NCBI GenBank assembly: GCA_002897695.1
Contig: BDTG01000045.1
Span: forward strand, 59,862-123,861
Source of the DNA: a bacterium BMS3Abin14
GTDB lineage: Bacteria > BMS3Abin14
Reading direction: 5' to 3'
DNA: 64,000 bases
The notes under the pieces were generated by a model. The model saw only the letters and a program-made list of their open reading frames with translations. It was not told the DNA's origin and ran no database searches. Positions 46,292 to 55,111 of this stretch are shown piece by piece (the stretch's first letter is position 1; each line of letters begins with the position of its first letter). Made by a program: the position numbers and the translations under genes.

Positions 46292-47083
46292 TCAATCCTC
46301 AAACCTCGGAGGGCGCTTTTCGAGAAAGGCGGAAATACCCTCCCGGGCATCCGGCATGGAGAAACAGAAAGCGAAGGCCTCCCTTTCCAGCGCCAGGCCG
46401 GCCTCAAGGCTTGCATCCATACCCCTGAGAATGGTGGATTTGGCAAGGGCCATGGAAACGGGGGATTTACGGGAAAGCATCTCGGCATATTCCATTGTCG
46501 AACCTTCAAATCCTTCGCCCGGATATACAGCGTCCACCAACCCCATGGAAAGGGCCTCCTCCGTCTCCACAAGGCGGCCTGAAAGAATCATATCCCTGGC
46601 CCGCCCCAGACCGACCCGTCTGGGCAGACGTATGCACCCCCCCCATCCGGGAAGAATCCCAAGATTTGTCTCCACCAGACCCAGCCTCGAACCCTCAGCC
46701 GCAAGTATCAGGTCACATGCGAGGGGAAGCTCCAGTCCCCCACCCACAGCGACACCCTGAACGGCCGCGATGACCGGGATGGGCAGAGCCTCGATCTTCG
46801 TCATGATCCTCTGGGCAAACATGGAAATGTCCCTGGCAGCTTTGCCGTCGAGGGTAACGAGGAGATTAAGATCCGCACCGGCGGCGAAGGCAGACTCCCC
46901 CTCGCCGCGAATGATCAAAACCCGGATTTTACCTTCCCTCTCAATTTCTTCGAGGACACTTAGAAGTTTCTCCAGCATCGAGCGGCTGAATGCGTTGAGT
47001 TTGCCTGGGCGGTTGAGCGTCGCGATGCCGATCCGGCCTCTTGTCTCGTACTTCACCGTACCCATATCATTTTCATTGGCCAT
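46292..47083 (-). CDS. Enoyl-CoA hydratase/isomerase, catalytic residues present
   Basis: 263 residues. Crotonase fold with ESAFAAGADLN, AAVQGVAVGGGLELPLACDLI (first catalytic Glu) and LGLVETNLGILPGWGGCIRLPRR (second catalytic Glu, oxyanion site). Hydrates 2-enoyl-CoA in beta-oxidation-type routes. ATG 47083 has AGAGG upstream. Followed by cobO, preceded by a MerR regulator across a repeat-filled gap. Confidence 0.92.
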   Translation of the reverse strand: MANENDMGTVKYETRGRIGIATLNRPGKLNAFSRSMLEKLLSVLEEIEREGKIRVLIIRGEGESAFAAGADLNLLVTLDGKAARDISMFAQRIMTKIEALPIPVIAAVQGVAVGGGLELPLACDLILAAEGSRLGLVETNLGILPGWGGCIRLPRRVGLGRARDMILSGRLVETEEALSMGLVDAVYPGEGFEGSTMEYAEMLSRKSPVSMALAKSTILRGMDASLEAGLALEREAFAFCFSMPDAREGISAFLEKRPPRFED

Positions 47084-47230
47084 AAACACCTCTTGTCGTT
47101 ATTCAGTACCTGGTTCCTGGTCCCTGGTTTCCTTACGGCTTCGCCCGGGATTGCTTCGCTCTGGACTCTGCTCGCAATGACTTCGTTTTATTCCTCGCGT
47201 TCCCTGTAGTTCCGTGTCCGATCTTCCCCT

Positions 47231-47258
47231 CTGGACTCTGGACTCTGGACTCTGGACT
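47231..47258. repeat. CTGGACT heptad tandem repeat
   Basis: CTGGACT repeated four times. The same heptad also interrupts the GATTGCTTCG...CGCAATGAC repeat at 47148-47182. Confidence 0.75.
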
Positions 47259-47269
47259 ATTACTTCTCC

Positions 47270-47719
47270 CTACCCCTCCCCCATCTTCCCGACAATCCTC
47301 TCCCTGTAGGCAAGGATATCACTTTTGAGAAGGCGAAGGTTCTCCATGCGGGTGTCAATCCTGCGAAGCTGCTCATCGAAGAACTGGACAAGCCGTGGAA
47401 GCACCTTCCTGTTATCGCTGTATTGCCTGTACAGGTCCTCAAGTTCCATCATCTCCGAGAGGGAAAGCCCGAGATGCTTGAGCCTTTTTATGAACTTGAG
47501 CCGCCTGATCGCGTCCGGGCCGAACAGCCTTCGGCCGTTTTTGACCCTGGATACGCTGTCCAGAAGACCAATCTCCTCGTAATAACGGATGGTTCGGGCG
47601 CTGAGACCTACCTCTCTCGCAACCTCGCCAATGGCGAAGGCCGGCTTTCCGTCCCCCGCCCGTTGGCGGGCTTTTTGCGAAGTCATCAACTTTGATTGGG
47701 TGGTAAAAAATCCGTTCAT
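47270..47719 (-). CDS. MerR-family transcriptional regulator
   Basis: 149 residues. Winged HTH FAIGEVAREVGLSARTIRYYEEIGLL with SRVKNGRRLFGPDAIRRLKFI, then a coiled-coil dimerisation helix (DLYRQYSDNRKVLPRLVQFFDEQ). No cysteine metal site near the C-terminus, so not a metal sensor. May control the following beta-oxidation and mutase genes, as related MerR regulators do for leucine or fatty-acid catabolism. Start ATG 47719 has GGAG 9 nt upstream; its first codons (MNGFFTTQ) match a dispersed repeat. ATG 47734 is a possible alternative. Confidence 0.85.
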   Translation of the reverse strand: MNGFFTTQSKLMTSQKARQRAGDGKPAFAIGEVAREVGLSARTIRYYEEIGLLDSVSRVKNGRRLFGPDAIRRLKFIKRLKHLGLSLSEMMELEDLYRQYSDNRKVLPRLVQFFDEQLRRIDTRMENLRLLKSDILAYRERIVGKMGEG

Positions 47720-47733
47720 GGTTGAATGCTCCA

Positions 47734-48381
47734 TTATTCAATCTTATTCACTGACCTGACTGTGAATCCCTTGCCCTCCAGTATTTCGATTACGCCCGTC
47801 ACGTCAGTGTCGTCCAGGTGGAGAATGACTGTCTGACGGCCAGGGAGAGGGCTCTCGATGGAGATCAGGCTCTTGATGGTTTTCCCCTCATCTTTGGCGG
47901 CTTTGACAATATCGACCAGAAGCTCACCCTTCCCCCTGGCGAGCTCCAATGTGATCCTGACGCCTGCCCCTTCCATCCCAAGTATCTTCATCAGTATCCT
48001 GAACATGTCATTATTGGTCAGAATTCCCAGCAGTTTTTCCCCCTCCACTACGGGCATAGCTCCAATTCGCCTGGTCTGCATTGTGTGCGCGACGTCCTCC
48101 ACGTGAGAGTCGGGACTGCAGGTGATCACATCTTTCTTCATGAGCTCACTGACCTTCATCTTCGACAGAAGAAAGTTGATTTCCCGTTTTGACAGATCTG
48201 TAGCCTTTGAAGGGGCAGCATCCCTGAGGGTGTTTCGACTTATAATTCCCACGAGCTGACCGTTTTCCACGACAGGCACATGACGTATCCCTTCGGTCTG
48301 CATGGTCTTGGCAACATCGATAACGAAGTCATCGGGACGGGCGGTAGCAACCGCCTTGGTCATATAATCTCTGGCAAGCAT
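47734..48381 (-). CDS. CBS-domain pair with C-terminal ACT domain
   Basis: 215 residues. Two CBS motifs (MLARDYMTKAVATARPDDFV...GIRHVPVVENGQLVGIIS and MKVSELMKKDVITCSPDSHV...RRIGAMPVVEGEKLLGIL) then an ACT-like domain (about 140-215: GVRITLELARGKGELLVDIV, GRQTVILHL). Such proteins sense adenine nucleotides and amino acids; target unknown. ATG 48381 has GGGG 7 nt upstream. Its TAA stop abuts the MerR reading frame. Confidence 0.9.
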   Translation of the reverse strand: MLARDYMTKAVATARPDDFVIDVAKTMQTEGIRHVPVVENGQLVGIISRNTLRDAAPSKATDLSKREINFLLSKMKVSELMKKDVITCSPDSHVEDVAHTMQTRRIGAMPVVEGEKLLGILTNNDMFRILMKILGMEGAGVRITLELARGKGELLVDIVKAAKDEGKTIKSLISIESPLPGRQTVILHLDDTDVTGVIEILEGKGFTVRSVNKIE

Positions 48382-48821
48382 CGTGACACCCCTTTCCCTT
48401 TGTTATTCGGCGCCGGCAATTCCCTTCGCCAGGCTCCACCCCCACCTCTGTTTCTCCCCCTCGAGAGGGGGAGAAAGCAATGAGCGCGTTGATGACTTTT
48501 GTAGTAGTCGCCAAACATTGTTTGAACATTTTTTCCAAGTTCAACCGGGACAGCCTTGCGACCTTGAAAGACTACCGTCTGGAAGTCAGAGTGTCAACAC
48601 AAACGCCGCACTTTACGTTAACTGGAATGTGGCATTGACAGGGAACGTCGGCCCCCTTTTTAACCGGCTTTGCCCTTGACAGTTGAAGCGCAAATAGCGT
48701 AACTGTATGGGACTTTTATCCAGGCAATAATAAAACAATGTTTTAGCGCTGGGATGGCGATTCACCTGGGATTTTATTCGTCAGGGGGTGCCTCCATCCA
48801 ACATCCGGGAGGTTTCCACCT
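48382..48821 (+). promoter_or_regulatory. Divergent intergenic region upstream of the liv operon
   Basis: 440 bp. It contains the palindrome at 48451-48476 and two TTGACA boxes on the plus strand (48635-48640, with TTTTAA 17 bp on; 48676-48681, with a poor -10). One of these probably starts the livG operon, but the -10 boxes are weak. Confidence 0.35.
48451..48476. repeat. TTTCTCCCCC...GGGGGAGAAA palindrome
   Basis: Perfect 10-bp arms with a TCGAGA loop, the strongest member of the C-rich palindrome family. Confidence 0.65.
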
Positions 48822-49592
48822 TTGCCGATTATTGAGCTGAAGGACGTCTATCTGCACTTCGGCGGGATCATGGCCTTGAACGGCATTAATTTCCATGTGC
48901 GCAAAGGGGAAATTTTCGCCATCATAGGTCCAAACGGCGCCGGCAAAACAAGCATATTCAACTGTATCTCCGGCCTTTATCACCCCGATCGGGGCAGCAT
49001 CTTTTTCAAAAACAAAGAGATTTCCAAACTTTCCCCTCATCAAAGGGCACGGCTTGGACTGGCCCGGAGTTTTCAGAACATTGAACTGTTCCGCGGGATG
49101 TCGGTTATCGACAACCTCATGCTGGGACGGCACATCCACATGAAAACGGAACTTATTACCGGTGGTTTCTTTTTCGGGAAAGCCCGCAGGGAGGAGATCC
49201 GGAACAGGGAGATTGTAGAGGAGATCATCGATTTTCTTGAGATCCAGAAAATCCGCAAGGAGACTGTGGGCACGTTGGCCTACGGACTTCAGAAGCGGGT
49301 GGAACTGGGAAGAGCCCTTGCCCTCAGCCCTGAGGTGCTGCTTCTCGATGAACCCATGGCCGGGATGAACGCGGAGGAAACAGAGGACATGGCCCGTTTC
49401 ATCCTGGACATCAACGAGGAACGGGACATTACGGTCGTGCTCATCGAACACGATATGGGAGTAGTCATGGACATCTCCGACCGGATATGCACCCTCGATT
49501 TCGGACTCAAGATCGCTGAAGGACGGCCTGAGGAAATCCAGGCCGACCCAAAGGTCGTCAGCGCCTACCTGGGTGATGATGAGGAACTGTAG
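48822..49592 (+). CDS. livG: ABC transporter ATP-binding protein, LivG type
   Basis: 256 residues. Walker A GPNGAGKTS, LivG-type signature LAYGLQKRVELGRAL, Walker B LLLDEPMAGMN, H-loop EHDMGVVMD, and the family's C-terminal helix. Powers a HAAT-type importer with LivF, LivH, LivM and the substrate-binding protein downstream. TTG start with GGAGG 9 nt upstream. First gene of a plus-strand operon that includes an acyl-CoA synthetase, so the substrate may be an acid to be activated rather than leucine. Confidence 0.93.
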   Translation: MPIIELKDVYLHFGGIMALNGINFHVRKGEIFAIIGPNGAGKTSIFNCISGLYHPDRGSIFFKNKEISKLSPHQRARLGLARSFQNIELFRGMSVIDNLMLGRHIHMKTELITGGFFFGKARREEIRNREIVEEIIDFLEIQKIRKETVGTLAYGLQKRVELGRALALSPEVLLLDEPMAGMNAEETEDMARFILDINEERDITVVLIEHDMGVVMDISDRICTLDFGLKIAEGRPEEIQADPKVVSAYLGDDEEL

Positions 49593-49687
49593 ATTGGGAC
49601 ATGACTGAGAAAAGCCGGAATAAATCAATGACCTGCAACGCGGGTTGTTGATTTGTAACAGGTGGACTTTTTGCGAGGTTATCAAAA

Positions 49688-51637
49688 TTGTTCCGCAAAA
49701 AAAACAGACAGCCGGTTAACAACCTGGACATAAGGGCACGGGATACCCTCCCGAGGCTTCTGGTCAGAAATGCGCGCCGCTACGGCGACAGGAAGATCGC
49801 CCTCAGGGAAAAGGAGTTCGGCATCTGGCAGACCTTCACCTGGAAGGACTACCTGGAGCATGTCAGGTTTTTTTGCCTCGGGCTGATAAGCCTGGGGCTT
49901 GAAAAGAACGACAAGGTTGCCATGATTGGGGATAACAGGCCCGAGTGGGTATTTGCAGAGCTGGCCGCTCAGTGCGCCGGTGCGGTTCCCCTTGGGATCT
50001 ACCAGGACTCCACGCCCAAGGAGGTGGGATACGTAATAGACCACTCCGATGCCAAGTTCGTTGTGGCCGAGGATCAGGAACAGGTGGACAAGATTCTGGA
50101 ACTGCGGGATTCAATCCCCAAGGTACAGAGGGTCATATACACCGATCCCAAGGGGATGAGGAGCTACGATGATGAGTTTCTCCTCGAATTTAAGAAAGTT
50201 GAGGATCTCGGCCGGGATCTTCATGCCAGAGACCCGGATCTTTTCAGGGGGGTGGTCTCCGCGGGCACCGGGGAGGATATCGCTCTGATCGCGTATACTT
50301 CTGGAACGACCGGTCTTCCAAAGGGATCCATGCTGTCACATACCAACATACTCAAGATGGCCGGCAACCTCATCAGGGTGGACCCGAAATATACCGATGA
50401 CGAATTCGTCTCATTCCTGCCCCTTCCCTGGATAGGCGAACAGATGATGAGCGTTGGGAGCGCTCTTCTGGTCGGGTTTACGGTGAATTTTCCGGAGGAA
50501 CCGGAAACCGTCCAGGAGAACATCAGGGAGATCGGCCCGAACGTCATGTTCTCGCCTCCCCGCATATGGGAGAACCTGGCCGCCTCGGTCCAGGTCAAGA
50601 TCATGGACGCCTCCCCCCTCAAGAGGCTTGCGTTTAATCTAGCCCTGCCCATCGGATACAAAATGGCCGACTGCAGCTTCGAAAAGAGAAAACCGTCCCT
50701 TGTCCTGCGCATCCAGTATTTGCTCGCCTACCTGCTTGCCTTCAGGGCGCTGAAGGATCGCCTCGGGTTTTCCCGTCTGCGATCGGCATCAACCGGCGGA
50801 GCCGCCCTGGGGCCCGATACCTTTCGGTTTTTCCACGGGCTGGGCGTAAATCTCAAACAGATCTACGGCCAGACCGAGATCTCGGGAATTTCCTGCATCC
50901 ATTACGACGGCGATGTCAATTTTGACTCGGTGGGCAAACCCATTCCCGAAACGGAGATAGCCATCTCCCCCGACGGGGAGATCCTCTCCCGCAGCCCCAG
51001 CGTATTTCGAGGGTATTACAAGAACGACGAGGCCACGGCAGAGACGGTAAAGGACGGCTGGCTTCACTCGGGGGATGCGGGACACTTCACTGATGATGGC
51101 CACCTCGTGGTTATAGACCGGATCAAGGACGTAATGCAGATGTCCGATCGGACCATGTTCTCGCCCCAGTTCATCGAAAACAAGCTCAAGTTTTCGCCAT
51201 ACATCAAGGAAGCCGTGGTAATCGGGGACCAGAGAAAATTCATCACAGCTATTGTAAATATCGACATGGAAATCGTGGGAAAATGGGCTGAGAAGAACAG
51301 AACGAGCTACACGACCTATACCGACCTCTCGTCCAAGCCCGTGGTCTACGGCCTCATCGAAGGCGAGATCAGGAAAGTCAACCTGGACCTGTATCGGATC
51401 AACAAGGCTTCAGTCATCGCCAAGTTTGTCCTGCTTTACAAGGAGCTTGACGCCGACGATGACGAACTGACCAGAACGCAAAAAGTTCGTCGGGGATTTA
51501 TCGGTGAACGCTACAGGGATGTTATCGAGGCCATGTATACGGACATGGAATCCGTGCCCATCGACACAACCATCAAATTCCAGGACGGTCGGACAACCAG
51601 GATCAAGACGACCGTTGCCGTCCGAACCATGAATTGA
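49688..51637 (+). CDS. Long-chain-type acyl-CoA synthetase (AMP-forming)
   Basis: 649 residues. AMP-binding motifs: IAYTSGTTGLPKGSMLSH, IYGQTEISGISCIHYDGDV (A5), GWLHSGDAGHFTDDGHLVVIDRIKD and the C-terminal Asp/Arg hinge. Resembles the FadD15/long-chain acyl-CoA synthetase group found with branched-chain-type ABC transporters. TTG start at 49688 with GCGAGG 9 nt upstream. It sits between livG and livH, so uptake and activation of the same acid are coupled by co-transcription. Confidence 0.93.
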   Translation: MFRKKNRQPVNNLDIRARDTLPRLLVRNARRYGDRKIALREKEFGIWQTFTWKDYLEHVRFFCLGLISLGLEKNDKVAMIGDNRPEWVFAELAAQCAGAVPLGIYQDSTPKEVGYVIDHSDAKFVVAEDQEQVDKILELRDSIPKVQRVIYTDPKGMRSYDDEFLLEFKKVEDLGRDLHARDPDLFRGVVSAGTGEDIALIAYTSGTTGLPKGSMLSHTNILKMAGNLIRVDPKYTDDEFVSFLPLPWIGEQMMSVGSALLVGFTVNFPEEPETVQENIREIGPNVMFSPPRIWENLAASVQVKIMDASPLKRLAFNLALPIGYKMADCSFEKRKPSLVLRIQYLLAYLLAFRALKDRLGFSRLRSASTGGAALGPDTFRFFHGLGVNLKQIYGQTEISGISCIHYDGDVNFDSVGKPIPETEIAISPDGEILSRSPSVFRGYYKNDEATAETVKDGWLHSGDAGHFTDDGHLVVIDRIKDVMQMSDRTMFSPQFIENKLKFSPYIKEAVVIGDQRKFITAIVNIDMEIVGKWAEKNRTSYTTYTDLSSKPVVYGLIEGEIRKVNLDLYRINKASVIAKFVLLYKELDADDDELTRTQKVRRGFIGERYRDVIEAMYTDMESVPIDTTIKFQDGRTTRIKTTVAVRTMN

Positions 51638-51646
51638 TGATTTAAG

Positions 51647-51669
51647 ATGAATGGATTTTTTACGACCCT
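51647..51669 (+). repeat. GGATTTTTTACGACC repeat after the acyl-CoA synthetase gene
   Basis: Identical over 23 nt to minus-strand 44592-44614. A shorter relative with CGTAAA/TTTACG arms is at 53674-53704, another element at 58352-58445. Confidence 0.65.
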
Positions 51670-51694
51670 ACCAGTATATAAGGACTGACGGAAA

Positions 51695-52588
51695 ATGCAG
51701 GAGTTCTGGTTCTTTTTACAGCTGATCGTCCAGGGGCTCGCCATCGGAAGCGTCTACAGCCTTGTAGCCCTCGGATTCGTCCTGATCTACAAGGCATCAT
51801 CGGTTATCAACTTTGCCCAGGGTGAACTCCTTATGGTTGGGGCCTACGTGTGCCTGTCCCTGATCGTGCAGTTTCACCTCCCCTTCTGGGCGGGGTTCCT
51901 TCTGACCATGGTATTTTCAGTTGTCCTCGCTCTCGCCATTGAGAGGCTGGTCCTCAGGCCGATGATCGGTGAACCGATTATCTCCACTATCATGGTGACG
52001 ATCGGCCTTGCGCTCGTCCTCAAGTCCTCTGTCGCGGCGCTGTGGGGAACGCAGATCAAGGTATTCCCAACCATCTTTCCACAGGCGCCGGTTCGCTTTG
52101 GAGAGGTCGTCGTATCACAGGTCTATATCTACACATTCGCCGCGTCCATCATATTCCTTATCATCTTCGCCCTCTTCTTCAAGTACTCCCGCATGGGAAT
52201 AGCCATGAGGGCCACAGCCAACAGCAACCAGGTGGCTCTTTCCATGGGGATCTCGGTCAAGAAGATCTTTGCCATCTCCTGGTGCGTGGCGGCTGTGGTG
52301 TCGGCGGTAGGAGGAATCCTCATCGGCAATATCAACGGGGTCAATGTTACTCTTTCCGATGTGGGCCTTAAGGTTTTCCCGGCCGTCATCCTGGGTGGGC
52401 TGGACAGCATCCCCGGAGCGGTCCTGGGCGGGCTGATCATCGGCATCCTTGAGAACCTGTCGGGCGGCTATCTCGATCACTTCTTCGGTGGAGGTGTCAA
52501 AGAGGTGGCGCCTTTCGTGATCCTGGTCATTATCCTCATGATCAAGCCCTATGGCCTCTTCGGCACAGAGGAAATAGAGAGGGTTTAA
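51695..52588 (+). CDS. livH: Branched-chain-type ABC transporter permease, LivH type
   Basis: 297 residues, about eight membrane helices. Begins VQGLAIGSVYSLVALGFVLIYK, then INFAQGELLMVGAY (HAAT signature), MRATANSNQVALSMGISVKK with the EAA-like loop, and LGGLDSIPGAVLGGLIIGILE. Inner membrane pore with LivM. Co-transcribed with livG and the CoA synthetase; 5 nt from livM. Confidence 0.94.
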   Translation: MQEFWFFLQLIVQGLAIGSVYSLVALGFVLIYKASSVINFAQGELLMVGAYVCLSLIVQFHLPFWAGFLLTMVFSVVLALAIERLVLRPMIGEPIISTIMVTIGLALVLKSSVAALWGTQIKVFPTIFPQAPVRFGEVVVSQVYIYTFAASIIFLIIFALFFKYSRMGIAMRATANSNQVALSMGISVKKIFAISWCVAAVVSAVGGILIGNINGVNVTLSDVGLKVFPAVILGGLDSIPGAVLGGLIIGILENLSGGYLDHFFGGGVKEVAPFVILVIILMIKPYGLFGTEEIERV

Positions 52589-52593
52589 CCATA

Positions 52594-53661
52594 ATGCAGC
52601 AGTGCGGGATCTTCCACGAAAACTACAAAAAAGACATGGCGATATTCCAGACCCCCTTCATCAAAGTCTGGATGGCCTTGTTTTTCATCTTTCTCGCCAC
52701 ATTCCCATTCATCGCCCACCCAATCAATTCCATCATTGGAATCAACACCCTATACCTCGCCAACCTTATCGGGATATACATTATCGGAGCCCAGGGGCTG
52801 AACATCCTCACCGGGTATACCGGCCAGATTTCGCTGGGGCACGGTGCATTCATGGGAGTCGGGGCCTATGCTTCCGCCATCCTGACCATGAGACTGGGGT
52901 TTCCCTTCTGGATCGCACTGCCCCTCGCCGGCCTCATTACAGCCGTCATCGGGATGATTTTCGGCATCCCTTCGCTCAGGCTGAAGGGCCTTTATCTTGC
53001 CATCGCCACCATGGCAGCCCAATTCATCATTGAATATGGCATGCGGAACTGGACTGCCCTGACGGGCGGCAGCGCCGGGATGACCGTCAGGCCCCCCTCA
53101 TTTTTCGGAATACTTCTGGATACCGACCGCTCCTACTACTACCTCATATATTTCTTTGTGATTCTGGCGACCCTTTACACCAAGAATGTCACCAGGACCC
53201 GTCCGGGACGTGCGTTCGTGGCCATCCGGGACCGGTACCTTTCCGCTGAAGTAATGGGGGTAAACGTATGGTTGTACCGAATCCTCTCCTTCGGTGTCAG
53301 TTCATTCATGGTGGGGATAGCCGGAAGCCTGTGGGCACACTACGTACTTGTGGTATCCGACGAGCATTTCGGCATCTGGCTTTCGGTCCAATATCTGGCC
53401 ATGATCATCATCGGAGGGATGGGACATGTCCTGGGGGCCATCTACGGAGCCATATTCATGACGGTTCTCCCGGAATTGCTCCGCATTCCCGAACACGCCC
53501 TTACCACCGTCTATCCCGACATATTCGCCATTTTTAACAGTTTGAGGGACGGGGTGTTCGGGCTGATTATCATCCTGTTCCTCATCTTCGAGCCTGATGG
53601 CCTTGCAGCACGATGGCATACCATAAGAAATTACTGGAAGCTTTGGCCATTTTCGTATTAA
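52594..53661 (+). CDS. livM: Branched-chain-type ABC transporter permease, LivM type
   Basis: 355 residues, about ten helices. LNILTGYTGQISLGHGAFMGVGAYASAIL, FGIPSLRLKGLYLAIATMAAQF and RDRYLSAEVMGVNVWLYRILSFGVSSFMVG (EAA loop), IGGMGHVLGAIYGAIF. Pairs with LivH. ATG 52594 has AGGG about 9 nt upstream; a second in-frame ATG at 52636 lacks a ribosome site. Confidence 0.94.
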   Translation: MQQCGIFHENYKKDMAIFQTPFIKVWMALFFIFLATFPFIAHPINSIIGINTLYLANLIGIYIIGAQGLNILTGYTGQISLGHGAFMGVGAYASAILTMRLGFPFWIALPLAGLITAVIGMIFGIPSLRLKGLYLAIATMAAQFIIEYGMRNWTALTGGSAGMTVRPPSFFGILLDTDRSYYYLIYFFVILATLYTKNVTRTRPGRAFVAIRDRYLSAEVMGVNVWLYRILSFGVSSFMVGIAGSLWAHYVLVVSDEHFGIWLSVQYLAMIIIGGMGHVLGAIYGAIFMTVLPELLRIPEHALTTVYPDIFAIFNSLRDGVFGLIIILFLIFEPDGLAARWHTIRNYWKLWPFSY

Positions 53662-53673
53662 CCTGTGCTAATC

Positions 53674-53704
53674 TCGTAAAGAGCCGCTGGTGGTTTTTTA
53701 CGAC
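53674..53704. repeat. Short TCGTAAA...TTTTACGA inverted-repeat element
   Basis: CGTAAA and TTTACG arms about 20 bp apart in the livM to SBP gap; related to the elements at 51647 and 58352. Confidence 0.5.
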
Positions 53705-53783
53705 CATATCAAGTGATCCGGGATTTGCGATCATATTGGTACCGGGGGGATAACATTCACCGAGTAGAAAAAGGAGGTTTGCC

Positions 53784-55001
53784 ATGAGCAGACGAGTTTT
53801 AAGATCCAGATGGACCATCTGTGCGGTTGCGGCCCTTACGACCATGGCCCTCGGCGTGTTCGGTTGCGCCAAGGCCCCGGAAAAGACCGTCCAGCCGATC
53901 CTGGTCGGCGGTATTTTCGACACCTCCGGCCCGACGTCAGGGGTTGGAAAGGATTACGCACAGGGAGCTGTGGACGCGGCCGAATACATCAACGCTCACG
54001 GCGGGGTGAACGGGCGCGATATCGAGCTCATCGCCAATGACTATGGGTACAAGATCCCTGAGGCCGTCTCCCTTTACAAAACCTACAAGGACAAGGGAGT
54101 ATTCATTATCCAGGGGTGGGGAACCGGAGACACGAATGCCCTTAAGGAACAGGTCAACAAGGACAAGATTGTTTACATGTCGGCGTCCTACGACTCCCTC
54201 CTCAACGACCCGGCAAAAACACCCTATAACTTCTATGTCGGGACAAGCTACGGGGATGCCATCCGTGGAGCCATGCAGTACATTTCAGACTCCTGGACCG
54301 ATTCCGTGCGGAAACCAAAGGTGGTCTTTATCTATCCCGACCATCCCTACGGCAAGAATCCCATCCCCGCTGGAAAGGCGATGGCCGAAGCCCTCGGTTT
54401 TGACATCGGCCCTGATCAGTTCGTTCCCCTTAACGCCAAGGAGGCCACCAGTCAGCTGGCCAACATGAAGAGGTTCAATCCCGACTGGGCCTGGATCGGG
54501 GGCACGTCCCCATCCGCGGCGGTCATCATCAAGGACGCCGCCAAGCTGGGTCTTACCACCAAGTTCATCATCAACGTCTGGGGCTTCGATGAGAACCTGA
54601 CGAAAATGGCCGGTGATGCGGCCAATGGCCGAACCTACGGCATGGGCCCATTCGCCATGTGGGGCGCGGACGTCCCCGGCATGAAAGCTCCCATGGAGAT
54701 GGCCAAGAGCAAAAACCCCGACGCGGTCCACACTGTTCACTATATTCAGTCCTGGACCTCTATGAACGTCATGTGGGAGGCCATGAAGAGGGCAAAAACA
54801 CTTGACGGCCCCGGCCTTAAAGCGGCCCTGGAGACCCTCAAGGACTTCGACACCGGTGGGCTTACAGCACCCATCACATTCACCGCAACGGACCACAGGC
54901 CCAACACAACCCTGAATGTTAACATGATCAACGACGAAGGTAAGATTGAACTCGTAAAATCAATCACGCTCGAGCGCAAGCCCGAGTGGCTGGGCAAGTA
55001 G
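53784..55001 (+). CDS. Substrate-binding lipoprotein of a branched-chain-type ABC transporter
   Basis: 405 residues. Lipoprotein signal with lipobox LGVFGC; mature part is a type I periplasmic-binding fold: ILVGGIFDTSGPTSGVGKDYAQGAVDAAEYIN, GRDIELIANDYGYKIPEAV, FVPLNAKEATSQLANMKRFNPDWAWIGG. Binds the ligand in the periplasm and delivers it to LivHM. GGAGG 6 nt before the ATG. A strong hairpin terminator follows directly, so this gene can be expressed at a higher level than livF. Confidence 0.93.
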   Translation: MSRRVLRSRWTICAVAALTTMALGVFGCAKAPEKTVQPILVGGIFDTSGPTSGVGKDYAQGAVDAAEYINAHGGVNGRDIELIANDYGYKIPEAVSLYKTYKDKGVFIIQGWGTGDTNALKEQVNKDKIVYMSASYDSLLNDPAKTPYNFYVGTSYGDAIRGAMQYISDSWTDSVRKPKVVFIYPDHPYGKNPIPAGKAMAEALGFDIGPDQFVPLNAKEATSQLANMKRFNPDWAWIGGTSPSAAVIIKDAAKLGLTTKFIINVWGFDENLTKMAGDAANGRTYGMGPFAMWGADVPGMKAPMEMAKSKNPDAVHTVHYIQSWTSMNVMWEAMKRAKTLDGPGLKAALETLKDFDTGGLTAPITFTATDHRPNTTLNVNMINDEGKIELVKSITLERKPEWLGK

Positions 55002-55008
55002 GAACCCA

Positions 55009-55044
55009 AAAGGCGTGGGCGGCTCGTGCCGCCCACGCCTTTTC
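55009..55044 (+). terminator. Internal terminator between the SBP gene and livF
   Basis: AAAAGGCGTGGGCGGC (55009-55024) and GCCGCCCACGCCTTTT (55029-55044) form a 16-bp perfect stem with loop TCGT. T run only four, so partial read-through is likely. Confidence 0.88.
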
Positions 55045-55111
55045 AGGATCTGGTATCTGGATCCTTGATCCCAAAAACGCTTTAACAGCAGTCAAACCGG
55101 GAAAACCACCG

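Noticed and set aside
48774..49685. Minus-strand frame opposite livG
   Set aside because: Shadow of livG, which has all ABC motifs.
54986..55111. Upstream extension of LivF
   Set aside because: The frame runs through the terminator hairpin after the binding-protein gene; family homology starts after 55112.
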